From contig JAMOAW010000038.1 in the NCBI GenBank assembly GCA_039908535.1, forward strand, positions 1-63,032: a stretch of DNA of 63,032 nt, written 5' to 3'. A program made the translations under genes and the position numbers. Shown here one piece after another: positions 36,318-44,496 of the stretch. Numbering within the stretch: position 1 is the stretch's first letter; the number at the start of each line of letters is the position of its first letter. Origin of the DNA: JAMOAW01 sp039908535 (GTDB taxonomy: Bacteria > Pseudomonadota > Magnetococcia > Magnetococcales > JADFZT01). The notes beneath the pieces are model-generated. The model was not told where the DNA came from, ran no database searches, and saw nothing but the letters and a program-made list of their open reading frames with translations.

Positions 36318-37127
36318 TTGACTACCAAATTTTTATTCCATATTTTTTTATTAACTTTCATTCTTCTACCACCCCACTCAGTTTGGGCGACAACGCTCTA
36401 CCGGCAAGGATGCGAATTTCCCATGCAAGGGGTAGAGGTGTGCTGGGAGGCCACCGGCGAAGAGGATGCCCCTATTTCCCCCTATCCTCAGGTCCATCTT
36501 TTGCCAATCGCCAGAGAAATGGCAGGCCAAGAAGAAATTTTGACCGACTATACCCGCGCCGTGTACCAACAATTGCTGCCTGGAAATTTTTCCGAACACC
36601 TAGTTTGGGAAAACAGACCAGCCTTTTATATTGAGCAGGCCATCAAACTGGCCCAATATGAAAGATGGCCCATCCTGTTATGGATCTCGCCCCGAACCTT
36701 ACGCAACAGCAGTGCCATGAGTTCTGGACTGGTGGATCTGGATGTGCAATTGATCAAAGGAGGACAGGGAAAACTGTTGCGTTCCATGCGAATTCGCGTG
36801 GCTTCTAAGCCGCAAAATAAAAAATGGGATGTCGAGGCAGCGGCGGCTTCGGGTGGTTTAATGATTTTAACAGGAGCGGCCCTCTCTTCACCTTTACCAG
36901 CGGCTGCCGTTGTCGCCACCTCAGCGGCCAACGCCGATACCGATCCCCCCGTTCCTGGACTCTCCTTAGATTTGCTGACCCAACTTGCGGTACGGCAGAT
37001 TATCTTTTTATCTCAATATTCCATGGAGGATCTACAAACCCCCGGCTCGGCCAATCCACCCCCCCCCTCACAACCCTTGATCGAACGCTCTAAAGGTTGG
37101 ATCAATCGCATATTCGCAGGAAGTTAA
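36318..37127 (+). CDS. Secreted protein of unknown function
   Basis: The protein is about 269 aa if read from the TTG at 36318 (GGGG shortly upstream), which gives a signal peptide ending in VWA. The longer open frame runs back into a repeat and is not genic. There are two cysteines early in the mature part (GCEFPMQGVEVCWE). A glycine/alanine-rich hydrophobic stretch (about 150-190) could span a membrane or form a glycine zipper. No family is recognised. The start is uncertain. Confidence 0.55.
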   Translation: MTTKFLFHIFLLTFILLPPHSVWATTLYRQGCEFPMQGVEVCWEATGEEDAPISPYPQVHLLPIAREMAGQEEILTDYTRAVYQQLLPGNFSEHLVWENRPAFYIEQAIKLAQYERWPILLWISPRTLRNSSAMSSGLVDLDVQLIKGGQGKLLRSMRIRVASKPQNKKWDVEAAAASGGLMILTGAALSSPLPAAAVVATSAANADTDPPVPGLSLDLLTQLAVRQIIFLSQYSMEDLQTPGSANPPPPSQPLIERSKGWINRIFAGS

Positions 37128-37145
37128 AACTGTTAAGGATATCTT

Positions 37146-37907
37146 ATGTTTAAAAATATAAAAAAATTGGTATGGGCCTTTGACGCCGAATGGATTCCAG
37201 ATCCTATTGCGGGTCGTCTTTTGTACAAACTCCCTGCCGATCTTCCCGACAGCGAGGTGATGGAAGAGATGTGGCGCAAGGGAGGCGGCACGGCAGAGGA
37301 GCCACGTCCATATCTCAAAACGGTTCTCTGCCGCATGGTATCCATTGCTGCGGTGCAACGCCATATGAATCGGGATGGTTGGCCTGTTCTGCATTTGCTC
37401 TCTCTGCCTAGAGATTTAACCGATCCTGAACAGATCCAGGAGCGGGGCATTGTGGGACGCTTTCTACATGCCTTGGGTGAACGTCAACCGCAATTGATTG
37501 GTTATAACTCCATTGCGGCGGATTTGCGTATTTTGGTTCAACGGGGCATCGTTTTAGGTTTGACAGAACCAAAATTTTGTCAACGCCCCAACAAACCTTG
37601 GGAGGGTGTGGATTATTTTGCCAAGGGGAGTGATTACAATATTGATCTCAAAGAGGTCACCTCGTTAGGCTGGGGCACGGGTTCCCCCTCACTCAACGAA
37701 ATAGCGACTTTATCTGGTATTCCTGGCAAAATGGAGATGGATGGCCTCGCCGTCGCCCCTCTCTGGCTGGAAGGGCACTTAGATAAAATCGTCGCCTACA
37801 ACGAGATGGACGCCATCACCACCTATTTACTTTGGCTGCGCATCGCCTACTTTGGCGGCCCAAAATCTCGTGCGAGAGTTGCTCAAAAAAGAGATCAAAG
37901 AGAATAA
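37146..37907 (+). CDS. Predicted 3'-5' exonuclease (PolB-like), 3' frameshift
   Basis: The reading frame has 253 aa. DEDD exonuclease motifs are present: FDAEW (motif I), LIGYNSIAADLRIL (motif II) and YNEMDAITTYLLWL (motif III), as in the PolB-like exonuclease family (DNA_pol_B_exo2). After YFGG the frame turns into a basic tail and stops. Skipping one C of the CCC at 37859-37861 opens a frame to 37971. It continues QNLVRELLKKEI and ends HDYQIEWDRLKNLTNH, a tail that fits the family better. So the annotated end is probably a frameshift artefact or a recent mutation outside the catalytic core. Confidence 0.82.
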   Translation: MFKNIKKLVWAFDAEWIPDPIAGRLLYKLPADLPDSEVMEEMWRKGGGTAEEPRPYLKTVLCRMVSIAAVQRHMNRDGWPVLHLLSLPRDLTDPEQIQERGIVGRFLHALGERQPQLIGYNSIAADLRILVQRGIVLGLTEPKFCQRPNKPWEGVDYFAKGSDYNIDLKEVTSLGWGTGSPSLNEIATLSGIPGKMEMDGLAVAPLWLEGHLDKIVAYNEMDAITTYLLWLRIAYFGGPKSRARVAQKRDQRE

Positions 37908-37972
37908 TAAAACCCATTTGCATGACTATCAAATCGAATGGGACCGATTGAAAAACCTAACGAATCATTAAA

Positions 37973-38141
37973 GAATATAATGCCCTGCGGGCAAAAAAAA
38001 AAAATCAAAGGCCAAACCCTGGGGGATGAATCCCCCAGACCCCCTCTTTTTTTTAAGAATTAAAAGAAAAGGGTGGGGGGATTGGGGGGCGGTTCTCCAC
38101 CCCCCAAGGTTTGGCCTTTAATTTTTTTTTTGCCTGCATGG
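37973..38141 (-). repeat. Family A repeat, hybrid right end
   Basis: Inverted copy followed by a second GCCTGCATGGC end in opposite orientation, then joined to a family B end. Confidence 0.75.
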
Positions 38142-38146
38142 CATCA

Positions 38147-38263
38147 GGTACCACCACATTTAAATGTGGACGATGAACGAGTGCCTGAACAAAAAGCAAA
38201 GTCAAGACCCTGGGGGCAATCCCCCAGACCCCTTTTTTTTCAAATAATAAAACCAAAAAACAC
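38147..38263 (-). repeat. Family B repeat, one end only
   Basis: Starts GGTACCACCACATTTAAATGTGG, has the CTGGGGGCAATCCCCCAG hairpin, and stops after the AATAATAAAACC part without the second GGTACC. Confidence 0.75.
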
Positions 38264-38290
38264 CTTGGAGGCTCTGCCTCCAAACCTCCT

Positions 38291-38313
38291 CCGGGGAGCG
38301 TGACGCTCCCCGG
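38291..38313. terminator. GC hairpin
   Basis: CCGGGGAGCG-TGA-CGCTCCCCGG is a perfect 10-bp stem, flanked by GGAGGCTCTGCCTCC. It has no T-run, so it may be another small repeat rather than a terminator. The rest of 38314-38389 holds nothing recognisable. Confidence 0.45.
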
Positions 38314-38389
38314 CCCCCTCCAATTAATACTTTATTGAACGCAAATTGGTATTATATAATATGGATGCTCTTTACAAACTCTTTGACTG

Positions 38390-38869
38390 ATGCGAGGTAA
38401 GATGATGGGTTTTTTTCTTTTAATGGGCATCATCGCCTTTTTTTTATTTGTTATGTATTTGGAAAAAAAGACCACAGTACGAGCCAAACGGACCAGTTCC
38501 AATCTCCCTTGTCTCCCATGGCCGGCCCCCCAGAAGCCTGCCCCTCCTTCTATAGCGGTGGTCGCTCCAAAACCAGAGCTACCCCCCCCTGCCCCCAGAA
38601 AAAAACGCGGTATTCAACTGGAGCCAAAGACGGCTCTCCAACCCTCTTTGACCAAAACACCTCCTGTCCCAGCCGTACCGATTGAGCAAAGCATTACGGA
38701 GGCAGGAGTTGTCTGTTTAATTTGTGGTCATACTCTTAAAATTTTAAAAACCCATTTGCAACGCAGCCACCAAATGAATGACGTGGCATATCGGGCTCAA
38801 TTTGGCCTAAAAGATGATTATCCAATGGCTCTCTCCACCATCAAATCCAAACAACGCACTACCCCCTAA
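38390..38869 (+). CDS. Membrane-anchored MucR/Ros-like zinc-finger protein
   Basis: The protein has 159 aa. A membrane helix (about 6-25) is followed by a proline-rich linker (about 40-100). The C-terminal domain (about 105-155) matches the MucR/Ros regulators: the zinc ligands are in CLICGHTLKILKTHLQRSH, and YRAQFGLKDDYPMA is the usual continuation. MucR and Ros bind DNA in alphaproteobacteria and are normally soluble. The membrane anchor with linker is unusual. Its stop TAA is followed at once by the ATG of the M48 protease, so the two are coupled. Confidence 0.8.
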   Translation: MRGKMMGFFLLMGIIAFFLFVMYLEKKTTVRAKRTSSNLPCLPWPAPQKPAPPSIAVVAPKPELPPPAPRKKRGIQLEPKTALQPSLTKTPPVPAVPIEQSITEAGVVCLICGHTLKILKTHLQRSHQMNDVAYRAQFGLKDDYPMALSTIKSKQRTTP

Positions 38870-40789
38870 ATGGACATAGGACGCGGACCAAGCGGTTTTT
38901 TTGATCGTCAAGCCAACGCCCGTCGCCGTTCCCTGCTGTTGATGGTCTATTTTCCCTTGGCCGTAGCGTTTGTTTTGCTGTCTTTAAACGGCATCTATTT
39001 TTTATATACAATTTTTTCCTTGGAATGGATTTTTGCCGACAACCCCTTGACCTCTCCTTATCGCGCGAGTCGATGGTATTTGATCAATGGCATTGGAATT
39101 ACCTTAATTTTGGGGGGCACTCTCTATCGGGTTTGGCAACTCGCCAAGGGGGGGGCGCAGGTAGCGCGGATTTTGGGGGCGGTCGCTGTGCATCCTGCCA
39201 GCCAAGAGCCAGACCAACGCCGTTTGATTCACGTAGTGGAAGAGATGGCCATCGCCTCCCAGGTAGCCCGACCGGCTATCTATCTCCTCAAGGAGCAACG
39301 CAGCCTCAACGCCATGGTGGCCGGACAAGGAGCAGAGGATGCGGCTTTGCTCATTACCCAAGGGTGCCTGGATCTTCTAACCCGGGACGAGTTGCAAGGG
39401 GTGGTGGCCCATGAAATGGCCCATATTCTAAACGGCGATATGCGCCTAAATACACGAATTATGGGTCTCTTATTTGGCATTCAAATGATCGCTATTCTAG
39501 GCAAAGTCATGGCCGAAGGCGCAACGAACCAGAGCATGAACCCAGGAACGAAATCAAGTGAAATCTCCCTTGCGCTCCCCTTTCAGATTATTTTTGGCTT
39601 TATTTTATGGTTTTTTGGGTATATTGGGCTATTTTTCAGCCAAATAATCCAAGGGGCGGTCTCTCGACAGCGCGAACATTTAGCCGATGCCTATGCGGTG
39701 CAATTTACCCGCCACCCGCTGGCTTTGGCCCAGGCATTGATGAAAATTGGTGGCTTTAGCAGTGGTTCTTTTATTTATCTGGCCCACAGCGATGAGGCGG
39801 GTCACATGTTTTTCTGCCCCATTTACCGCCGCCGATTCACCCCCTGGACCGCCACCCATCCTCCACTCGACATGCGTATTCGCCTTTTAGACCCCACTTT
39901 TAATGGCCATTATCCCAAATTAGTAGGAGACAAATGGTATGGTTTTAAGGCATATCCCCAGGGGCAAGAGATTCAAGAGGTGGAGGTTAAAAAAACTCCT
40001 CTGCTGGAGTTGGCCCTACGACACTCCCCCCTTTTACAAGAGATCGCCCCTCCCCTTTTAAAAGCGGCCCATGACACACATTCGGCCCTCATGTTAATTT
40101 ATGCCCTGCTCTTAGATATGGATCCAGAACAACGTCAGGCGCAATACCAATGGCTCACCCAAGAGGAAAAAGACGACTGCTTAGAAGAGATTAACCAACT
40201 GGCCCAACATCTCCACACCACCTCCCCCGAATCCCGTCTGGCTTTAGTCGATCTCACCGCCCACGCCCTCAACTCGACCTCTCAGGAGAGAAAACAACGC
40301 ATACGCCGTGTGGTCGAAGGATTGGTGCGCATGGATCACAAGGTCACCCTGTTTGAATACGCCCTGCAAAAACTTCTCGACCGCCACCTAGACCCCACTA
40401 TTTTCCATAAACCTCTTCCGACGCGCCGCCTCTACTCGTTTCGCAAAATGGCCTCCCCTCTCTCTATTCTTTGTTCCGCTATGGCCCATTTAGGCGGTGG
40501 AACTGCAGAAAATCGCATGCAGGCCATTTTGTCTGCCAGCACGCGGCTTGGCAGCCCGGAGTTACTTACGCTGATATCAAAACAAGAAGTTCACCTGCAA
40601 GCCGTTGACACAGCCCTGAATGAGCTCCTCAACCTAGGGGATGAATTTCGCCTCACTGTAATCGACGCCCTGACCGAATGCGCGCTCACCAGTAAAAATC
40701 ACTCTTCAACGCAAATGTTACTCATGCGGGCCGTTTGTGCGGTATTGAATATCCCTTTTCCAAGGCGGATGCTGGAAAAATTTTGCTAA
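38870..40789 (+). CDS. M48 family membrane metalloprotease
   Basis: The protein has 639 aa. Two N-terminal membrane helices precede the zinc site HEMAH in VVAHEMAHILNGDM, with the third ligand in REHLADAYAV. Two more hydrophobic segments lie between them, as in HtpX. The C-terminal half (about 370-639) is a long helical region absent from HtpX (about 290 aa). HtpX-type enzymes degrade damaged membrane proteins. The start codon abuts the stop of the MucR-like gene, which suggests joint function. Confidence 0.88.
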   Translation: MDIGRGPSGFFDRQANARRRSLLLMVYFPLAVAFVLLSLNGIYFLYTIFSLEWIFADNPLTSPYRASRWYLINGIGITLILGGTLYRVWQLAKGGAQVARILGAVAVHPASQEPDQRRLIHVVEEMAIASQVARPAIYLLKEQRSLNAMVAGQGAEDAALLITQGCLDLLTRDELQGVVAHEMAHILNGDMRLNTRIMGLLFGIQMIAILGKVMAEGATNQSMNPGTKSSEISLALPFQIIFGFILWFFGYIGLFFSQIIQGAVSRQREHLADAYAVQFTRHPLALAQALMKIGGFSSGSFIYLAHSDEAGHMFFCPIYRRRFTPWTATHPPLDMRIRLLDPTFNGHYPKLVGDKWYGFKAYPQGQEIQEVEVKKTPLLELALRHSPLLQEIAPPLLKAAHDTHSALMLIYALLLDMDPEQRQAQYQWLTQEEKDDCLEEINQLAQHLHTTSPESRLALVDLTAHALNSTSQERKQRIRRVVEGLVRMDHKVTLFEYALQKLLDRHLDPTIFHKPLPTRRLYSFRKMASPLSILCSAMAHLGGGTAENRMQAILSASTRLGSPELLTLISKQEVHLQAVDTALNELLNLGDEFRLTVIDALTECALTSKNHSSTQMLLMRAVCAVLNIPFPRRMLEKFC

Positions 40790-40830
40790 ATCTCAATATG
40801 AATTTTTTTTGGAAATCTATGTGATAGCCC

Positions 40831-41065
40831 CTTCTTTAAAAAAAAGAGGGGGTCTGGGGGATTCATCCCCCAGGGTTTGGCCTTTGATTTTTTTTTTGCC
40901 CGCAGGGCATTATGTTCATGTATCGGAAAAATAAAAATCAAGACCTTGGGAGGCGGAGAACCGCCCCCCAATCCCCCCACCCTTTTCTTTTAATTCTGGG
41001 GTCTGAGGGATTCATCCCCCAGGGTTTGGCCTTTGATTTTTTTTTGCCCGCAGGGCATTATGTTC
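40831..41065 (+). repeat. Two tandem family A repeats
   Basis: A right half (40831-40916, ending GGGCATTATGTTC) is followed directly by a second copy starting ATGTATCGG and ending again in GGGCATTATGTTC at 41065. The second has lost its A/T middle. Confidence 0.85.
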
Positions 41066-41122
41066 ATAAGGCAGAGAACCGCCTACAAATCCTCCCCTTT
41101 TTTTACCTTTTGGAGAACAACC

Positions 41123-41782
41123 ATGACAAAAAAACGGATTGGTGTGGTACTTTCTGGATGTGGTGTGCAAGATGGCTCGGAAATTCATGAGGCGACGTTA
41201 ACGTTATATTTTCTTGATCGCGCGCAAGCCGGCGCTGTACCGATGGCTCCAAATGTGTTGCAGCAATCGGTTGTCAACCATCTGACAGGTCAGCAAACCT
41301 CTGAAACTCGCCATGTGTTGGTAGAGTCGGCCCGAATTGCTCGTGGAAATATTCAAGATCTGGCATTGGTACGCGCTGAAGATTTGGATGGTATTATTTT
41401 GCCTGGTGGATTTGGAGCGGCAAAAAATTTATCCAGTATTGCTTCAGATGGGGCCAACGCCTGGGTAAATGAAGATTTGCATAAACTTCTCGTTGAGTTA
41501 CATCGAAGCGGCAAACCCATTGGTGCCATTTGCATCGCCCCCATGCTGGTCTCCAAGGTATTGTCTGGATTAGGGGTGGCCTTGACCATTGGCGATGATG
41601 CCCAAACCGCCAAAGAGATGGAGGCCATGGGCAATCGACATCAAAACAGCACCGTTGATCAAATCGTCATTGATCATGCCAATAAAATCGTTACTACGGC
41701 GGCATACATGTGTGCCACCAGCATTGGCGAGGCCGGTATCGGTATTGAAAAATTGGTTTCGGCGCTTTTGGAGATGGCGTAA
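41123..41782 (+). CDS. elbB: ElbB-type DJ-1/PfpI glyoxalase
   Basis: The protein has 219 aa from the ATG at 41123, with GGAG nearby. The family signature is VVLSGCGVQDGSEIHEA at the N-terminus. DGIILPGGFGAAKNLS and the nucleophile cysteine in GAICIAPML follow. It belongs to the DJ-1/PfpI superfamily; E. coli ElbB has glyoxalase activity. The stop is one base before the M24 peptidase start, so they form an operon. Confidence 0.93.
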   Translation: MTKKRIGVVLSGCGVQDGSEIHEATLTLYFLDRAQAGAVPMAPNVLQQSVVNHLTGQQTSETRHVLVESARIARGNIQDLALVRAEDLDGIILPGGFGAAKNLSSIASDGANAWVNEDLHKLLVELHRSGKPIGAICIAPMLVSKVLSGLGVALTIGDDAQTAKEMEAMGNRHQNSTVDQIVIDHANKIVTTAAYMCATSIGEAGIGIEKLVSALLEMA

Positions 41783-41783
41783 C

Positions 41784-42911
41784 ATGACCTCGCGTTTGAT
41801 TATCGCCGATAGTGAACGGTGCGCCGACCAATATTATGCCACGGCTCTTTTTGTCCCGGACCCTTTTTTGTTTTTGCGCTTGGATTCGGGAGAGAGCCAT
41901 ATTTTAATTTCGGCTTTAGAGGTCGATAGGGCCAGACGTTTGGCACGGGTCAATCAGGTATGGCAACTAGAAGAGGTTGCGGCCCGTTTAAAGGCAATCC
42001 AGCCTAATGCCGTTGATTACGCCGAATTAGTGGCCTTTTTTCTCCGCGAGCGAGGCGTAACCAGTGTCGAAGTACCGCAAGATTTCCCGCTTGGACTGGC
42101 CGATGAACTGCGCCGTTTGCAGATTCAAGTTATGGCGTTGCAAGGAGCTTTTTGGCCGCAACGGGCCATCAAAAGCGCAGAAGAGATCACGGCTATCGGT
42201 GCGGCTTTGACCATGACCAGCCAAGCCATGGCAACGGGCATCTCTTTGATCAAGAACTCCCAGATTGGTGGGGATGGCATGTTATACATGGATGATAAGG
42301 TATTGACCAGTGAATGGGTACGGGGCGAAATCAATGCGACTTTAGTGCGTTTGGGGGCGGTTGGCATACATACCATCGTAGCAGGAGGGGATCAAGCCGC
42401 CGATCCCCATGAGGCAGGTCATGGCCCACTTTTTGCCCATCGCCCAATTATTTTGGATATCTTTCCACGGGTAGAACAAAGTGGATATTGGGGCGATATG
42501 ACCCGCACCGTCTGTCGAGGTTCCCCTTCACCGCGGGCACAACAAGCCTATCAGGCCCTCGTGGAGGCGCAGAAGGTGGCGTTTGCCACTATCCGAGAGG
42601 GGGTTTCAGGTTTAACCGTCCATGAAGCGGTCCAAGCTTATTTAACTCGTGTCGGTTTTGAAACTAAAGTTTTAAATGATGGTCGTCAAGCTGGATTTTT
42701 TCATGGTACTGGTCATGGCTTGGGTTTAGAGGTACATGAGCTGCCTAGACTGGGTAAAAAAGGGGAGATATTGCGTTGTGGGCATGTCGTCACCGTAGAA
42801 CCTGGGCTTTATTATCCCGATTTAGGTGGTTTACGTCTTGAAGATGTGGTCGTCGTAGAAGCTGAAGGATGTCGAATTTTATCTGATTTTCCTAAGGTTT
42901 TTTGCCTTTAA
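41784..42911 (+). CDS. M24 family (Xaa-Pro) aminopeptidase
   Basis: The protein has 375 aa from the ATG at 41784. A creatinase-like N-terminal domain is followed by the pita-bread catalytic domain with its metal ligands. These are the aspartates in ILDIFPR and WGDMTRTV, the His in GTGHGLGLEVHE, and the glutamates in VTVEPGLYY and GLRLEDVVVV. It is probably an Xaa-Pro dipeptidase or aminopeptidase. It is co-transcribed with elbB. Confidence 0.9.
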   Translation: MTSRLIIADSERCADQYYATALFVPDPFLFLRLDSGESHILISALEVDRARRLARVNQVWQLEEVAARLKAIQPNAVDYAELVAFFLRERGVTSVEVPQDFPLGLADELRRLQIQVMALQGAFWPQRAIKSAEEITAIGAALTMTSQAMATGISLIKNSQIGGDGMLYMDDKVLTSEWVRGEINATLVRLGAVGIHTIVAGGDQAADPHEAGHGPLFAHRPIILDIFPRVEQSGYWGDMTRTVCRGSPSPRAQQAYQALVEAQKVAFATIREGVSGLTVHEAVQAYLTRVGFETKVLNDGRQAGFFHGTGHGLGLEVHELPRLGKKGEILRCGHVVTVEPGLYYPDLGGLRLEDVVVVEAEGCRILSDFPKVFCL

Positions 42912-42945
42912 CTCACCTATAAATCATCAAAGGTTTTTTTATAAC

Positions 42946-42975
42946 TTGACAAGATATATTTAAATTAATTAAATA
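42946..42975 (+). promoter_or_regulatory. Sigma70-like promoter cut off from its gene
   Basis: TTGACA at 42946-42951 and TAAATA at 42970-42975 are 18 bp apart in an AT-rich stretch. They are followed by repeat elements, with the ParB-like gene on the other side. Confidence 0.5.
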
Positions 42976-42994
42976 TATTCGCGTTAGTGTTTAA

Positions 42995-43050
42995 AAAACA
43001 TCAAAACCTTGGGTGGGGAGGTGCCAGAACCGCCCTACCCCACCTTTTTT
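42995..43050 (+). repeat. Family A repeat fragment
   Basis: A worn left half: ATCAAAACCTTGGG, GGTGCCAGAACCGCC and CCCCACC. Confidence 0.55.
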
Positions 43051-43069
43051 TTAACTTTGCACTCAAAAG

Positions 43070-43274
43070 GGTACCACCACACTTAACCGTGGTCGCCTGT
43101 TTTTTGATTTTATTATTTTAAAAAAAAAGGGGTCTGGGGGATTGCCCCCAGGGTTTTGATTTTGACCTCGGTTTTGCTTCCTTCAAAAAGCAGGGGGATT
43201 GGGGGATGCAATCCCCCAAGGTCTTGACTTTGCTTTTTGTTTAGGCACTCTCGTTAATCGTCCACACTTAAATG
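43070..43274 (+). repeat. Family B repeat, right end truncated
   Basis: Left end GGTACCACCACACTTAACC, both internal hairpins, then CGTCCACACTTAAATGT. The element stops there and coding sequence of a signal peptide begins. Confidence 0.8.
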
Positions 43275-44296
43275 TATTTTCTGGAGCTTTACTCTCCCTA
43301 ATGGCCACGCTCTCCTGGGCAAAAGACCCGCAAACTTCCTTCCAAGAGGCCAAAGAGTGTGATGCCGATAAAAAAAATGTCGGCGAAGAGATCTGTCGCC
43401 TACCCCTGCAAAGTGCTTACTTGACCCAATATTCCGTTGGCGATCTGGCTGCAGAGTGTAAAAAAAATAAAATTGCCCATTACGTCGACGAATATCTCAA
43501 AAAAAATCCAGACAAAACCCCTTTAGACGGATTAACCGATTATCTTTGGAATAAATCCGATTCCGAGGGGCCTTATGTCCCCTTTATTATCGGTCCCAAC
43601 AAGGCCTTTTATGTCACCGATCACCACCATTTGGGTACGGCCGTTTGGCGCTATGCCGAAGAAAACGATCTAGATATAAAAAATATTTTCCTGCGAGCTG
43701 GGCGCAAAGAGGTCACCCATGGCTCCGCAGATTGGCGAGAGGATTTTCGGGATAAAAACGGTAAAATCGATTATACCGCCTTTTGGGCTGCTATGAAAAA
43801 TCATAACAATGCCTGGTTCTACGATAACAATGGCGATCCCTTGCCTTACGACAAATCACTTGAAAACCCACGCGGTCCCTTTCCAGAAAATTTTAGCAAA
43901 ACTCATAACGATCCCTATCGCTCCATTTCCCGTTGGTTGCGCGCAGCGTGCGGATATCTCAAGCAAGATGCCGATTGCCCAACATCCTTTGGAGAGGCCA
44001 AAAAAAGCGACTATATGGAGTATCGATGGGCCAATTATGTCCGCGATATGATGAAAGATAAAGTAAAAGGCAAAAATTTACACAATAAAGAGGAGCGCAA
44101 GGACGAAGAAAAATTGCTCTGGGCACAATATCCATCCGCTCTTGATGCGCTCTTAAAACACAGAGAGGCAAAAAATTATTTCTCTTTTAACTGGAATGTC
44201 GATGTCGATGATTATGGTTTCAATAACACCGGAAACCATTATTCAATCAAAAAGATCAATGATCATTTTTGCGAAGTGGTGGATGACCATACATAA
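43199..44296 (+). CDS. Secreted ParB-like nuclease family protein, 5' end in repeat
   Basis: The open frame has 365 aa, but residues 1 to about 26 are encoded by a family B repeat. From there on it has the hydrophobic core and cleavage site of a signal peptide (FSGALLSLMATLSWA), missing its usual charged start. The mature part resembles the ParBc_2 family (putative ParB-like nuclease, secreted): PFIIGPNKAFYVTDHHHLGTAVWR. It therefore appears to be a secreted protein whose start was replaced by repeat insertion. It may use the ATG at 43199, an ATG at 43301, or be inactive. Confidence 0.7.
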   Translation: MGDAIPQGLDFAFCLGTLVNRPHLNVFSGALLSLMATLSWAKDPQTSFQEAKECDADKKNVGEEICRLPLQSAYLTQYSVGDLAAECKKNKIAHYVDEYLKKNPDKTPLDGLTDYLWNKSDSEGPYVPFIIGPNKAFYVTDHHHLGTAVWRYAEENDLDIKNIFLRAGRKEVTHGSADWREDFRDKNGKIDYTAFWAAMKNHNNAWFYDNNGDPLPYDKSLENPRGPFPENFSKTHNDPYRSISRWLRAACGYLKQDADCPTSFGEAKKSDYMEYRWANYVRDMMKDKVKGKNLHNKEERKDEEKLLWAQYPSALDALLKHREAKNYFSFNWNVDVDDYGFNNTGNHYSIKKINDHFCEVVDDHT

Positions 44297-44304
44297 TCAC
44301 TCGA

Positions 44305-44496
44305 ATATGATACCCAGCGGGCAAAAAATTAAAAAAAAAGGGTGGGGGGAATTGGGGGGCGGTTCTCCGCCCCCCAAGGTCTTGAAAATCAAAACCTTGG
44401 GGGATGAATCCCCCAAACCCCCTCTTTTTTTTAAGACTTAAAAAAAAGAGGGGGTTTGGGGGGCGGTTCTCCGCCCCCCAAGGTCTTAGGGCATTA
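44305..44496 (-). repeat. Family A repeats, composite
   Basis: An inverted copy with the GATACCCAGCGGGC end and GGCGGTTCTCCGCC hairpin is joined to a second set of GGGGGATGAATCCCCC and GGCGGTTCTCCGCC hairpins. It reaches the stop codon of the chemoreceptor. Confidence 0.8.
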
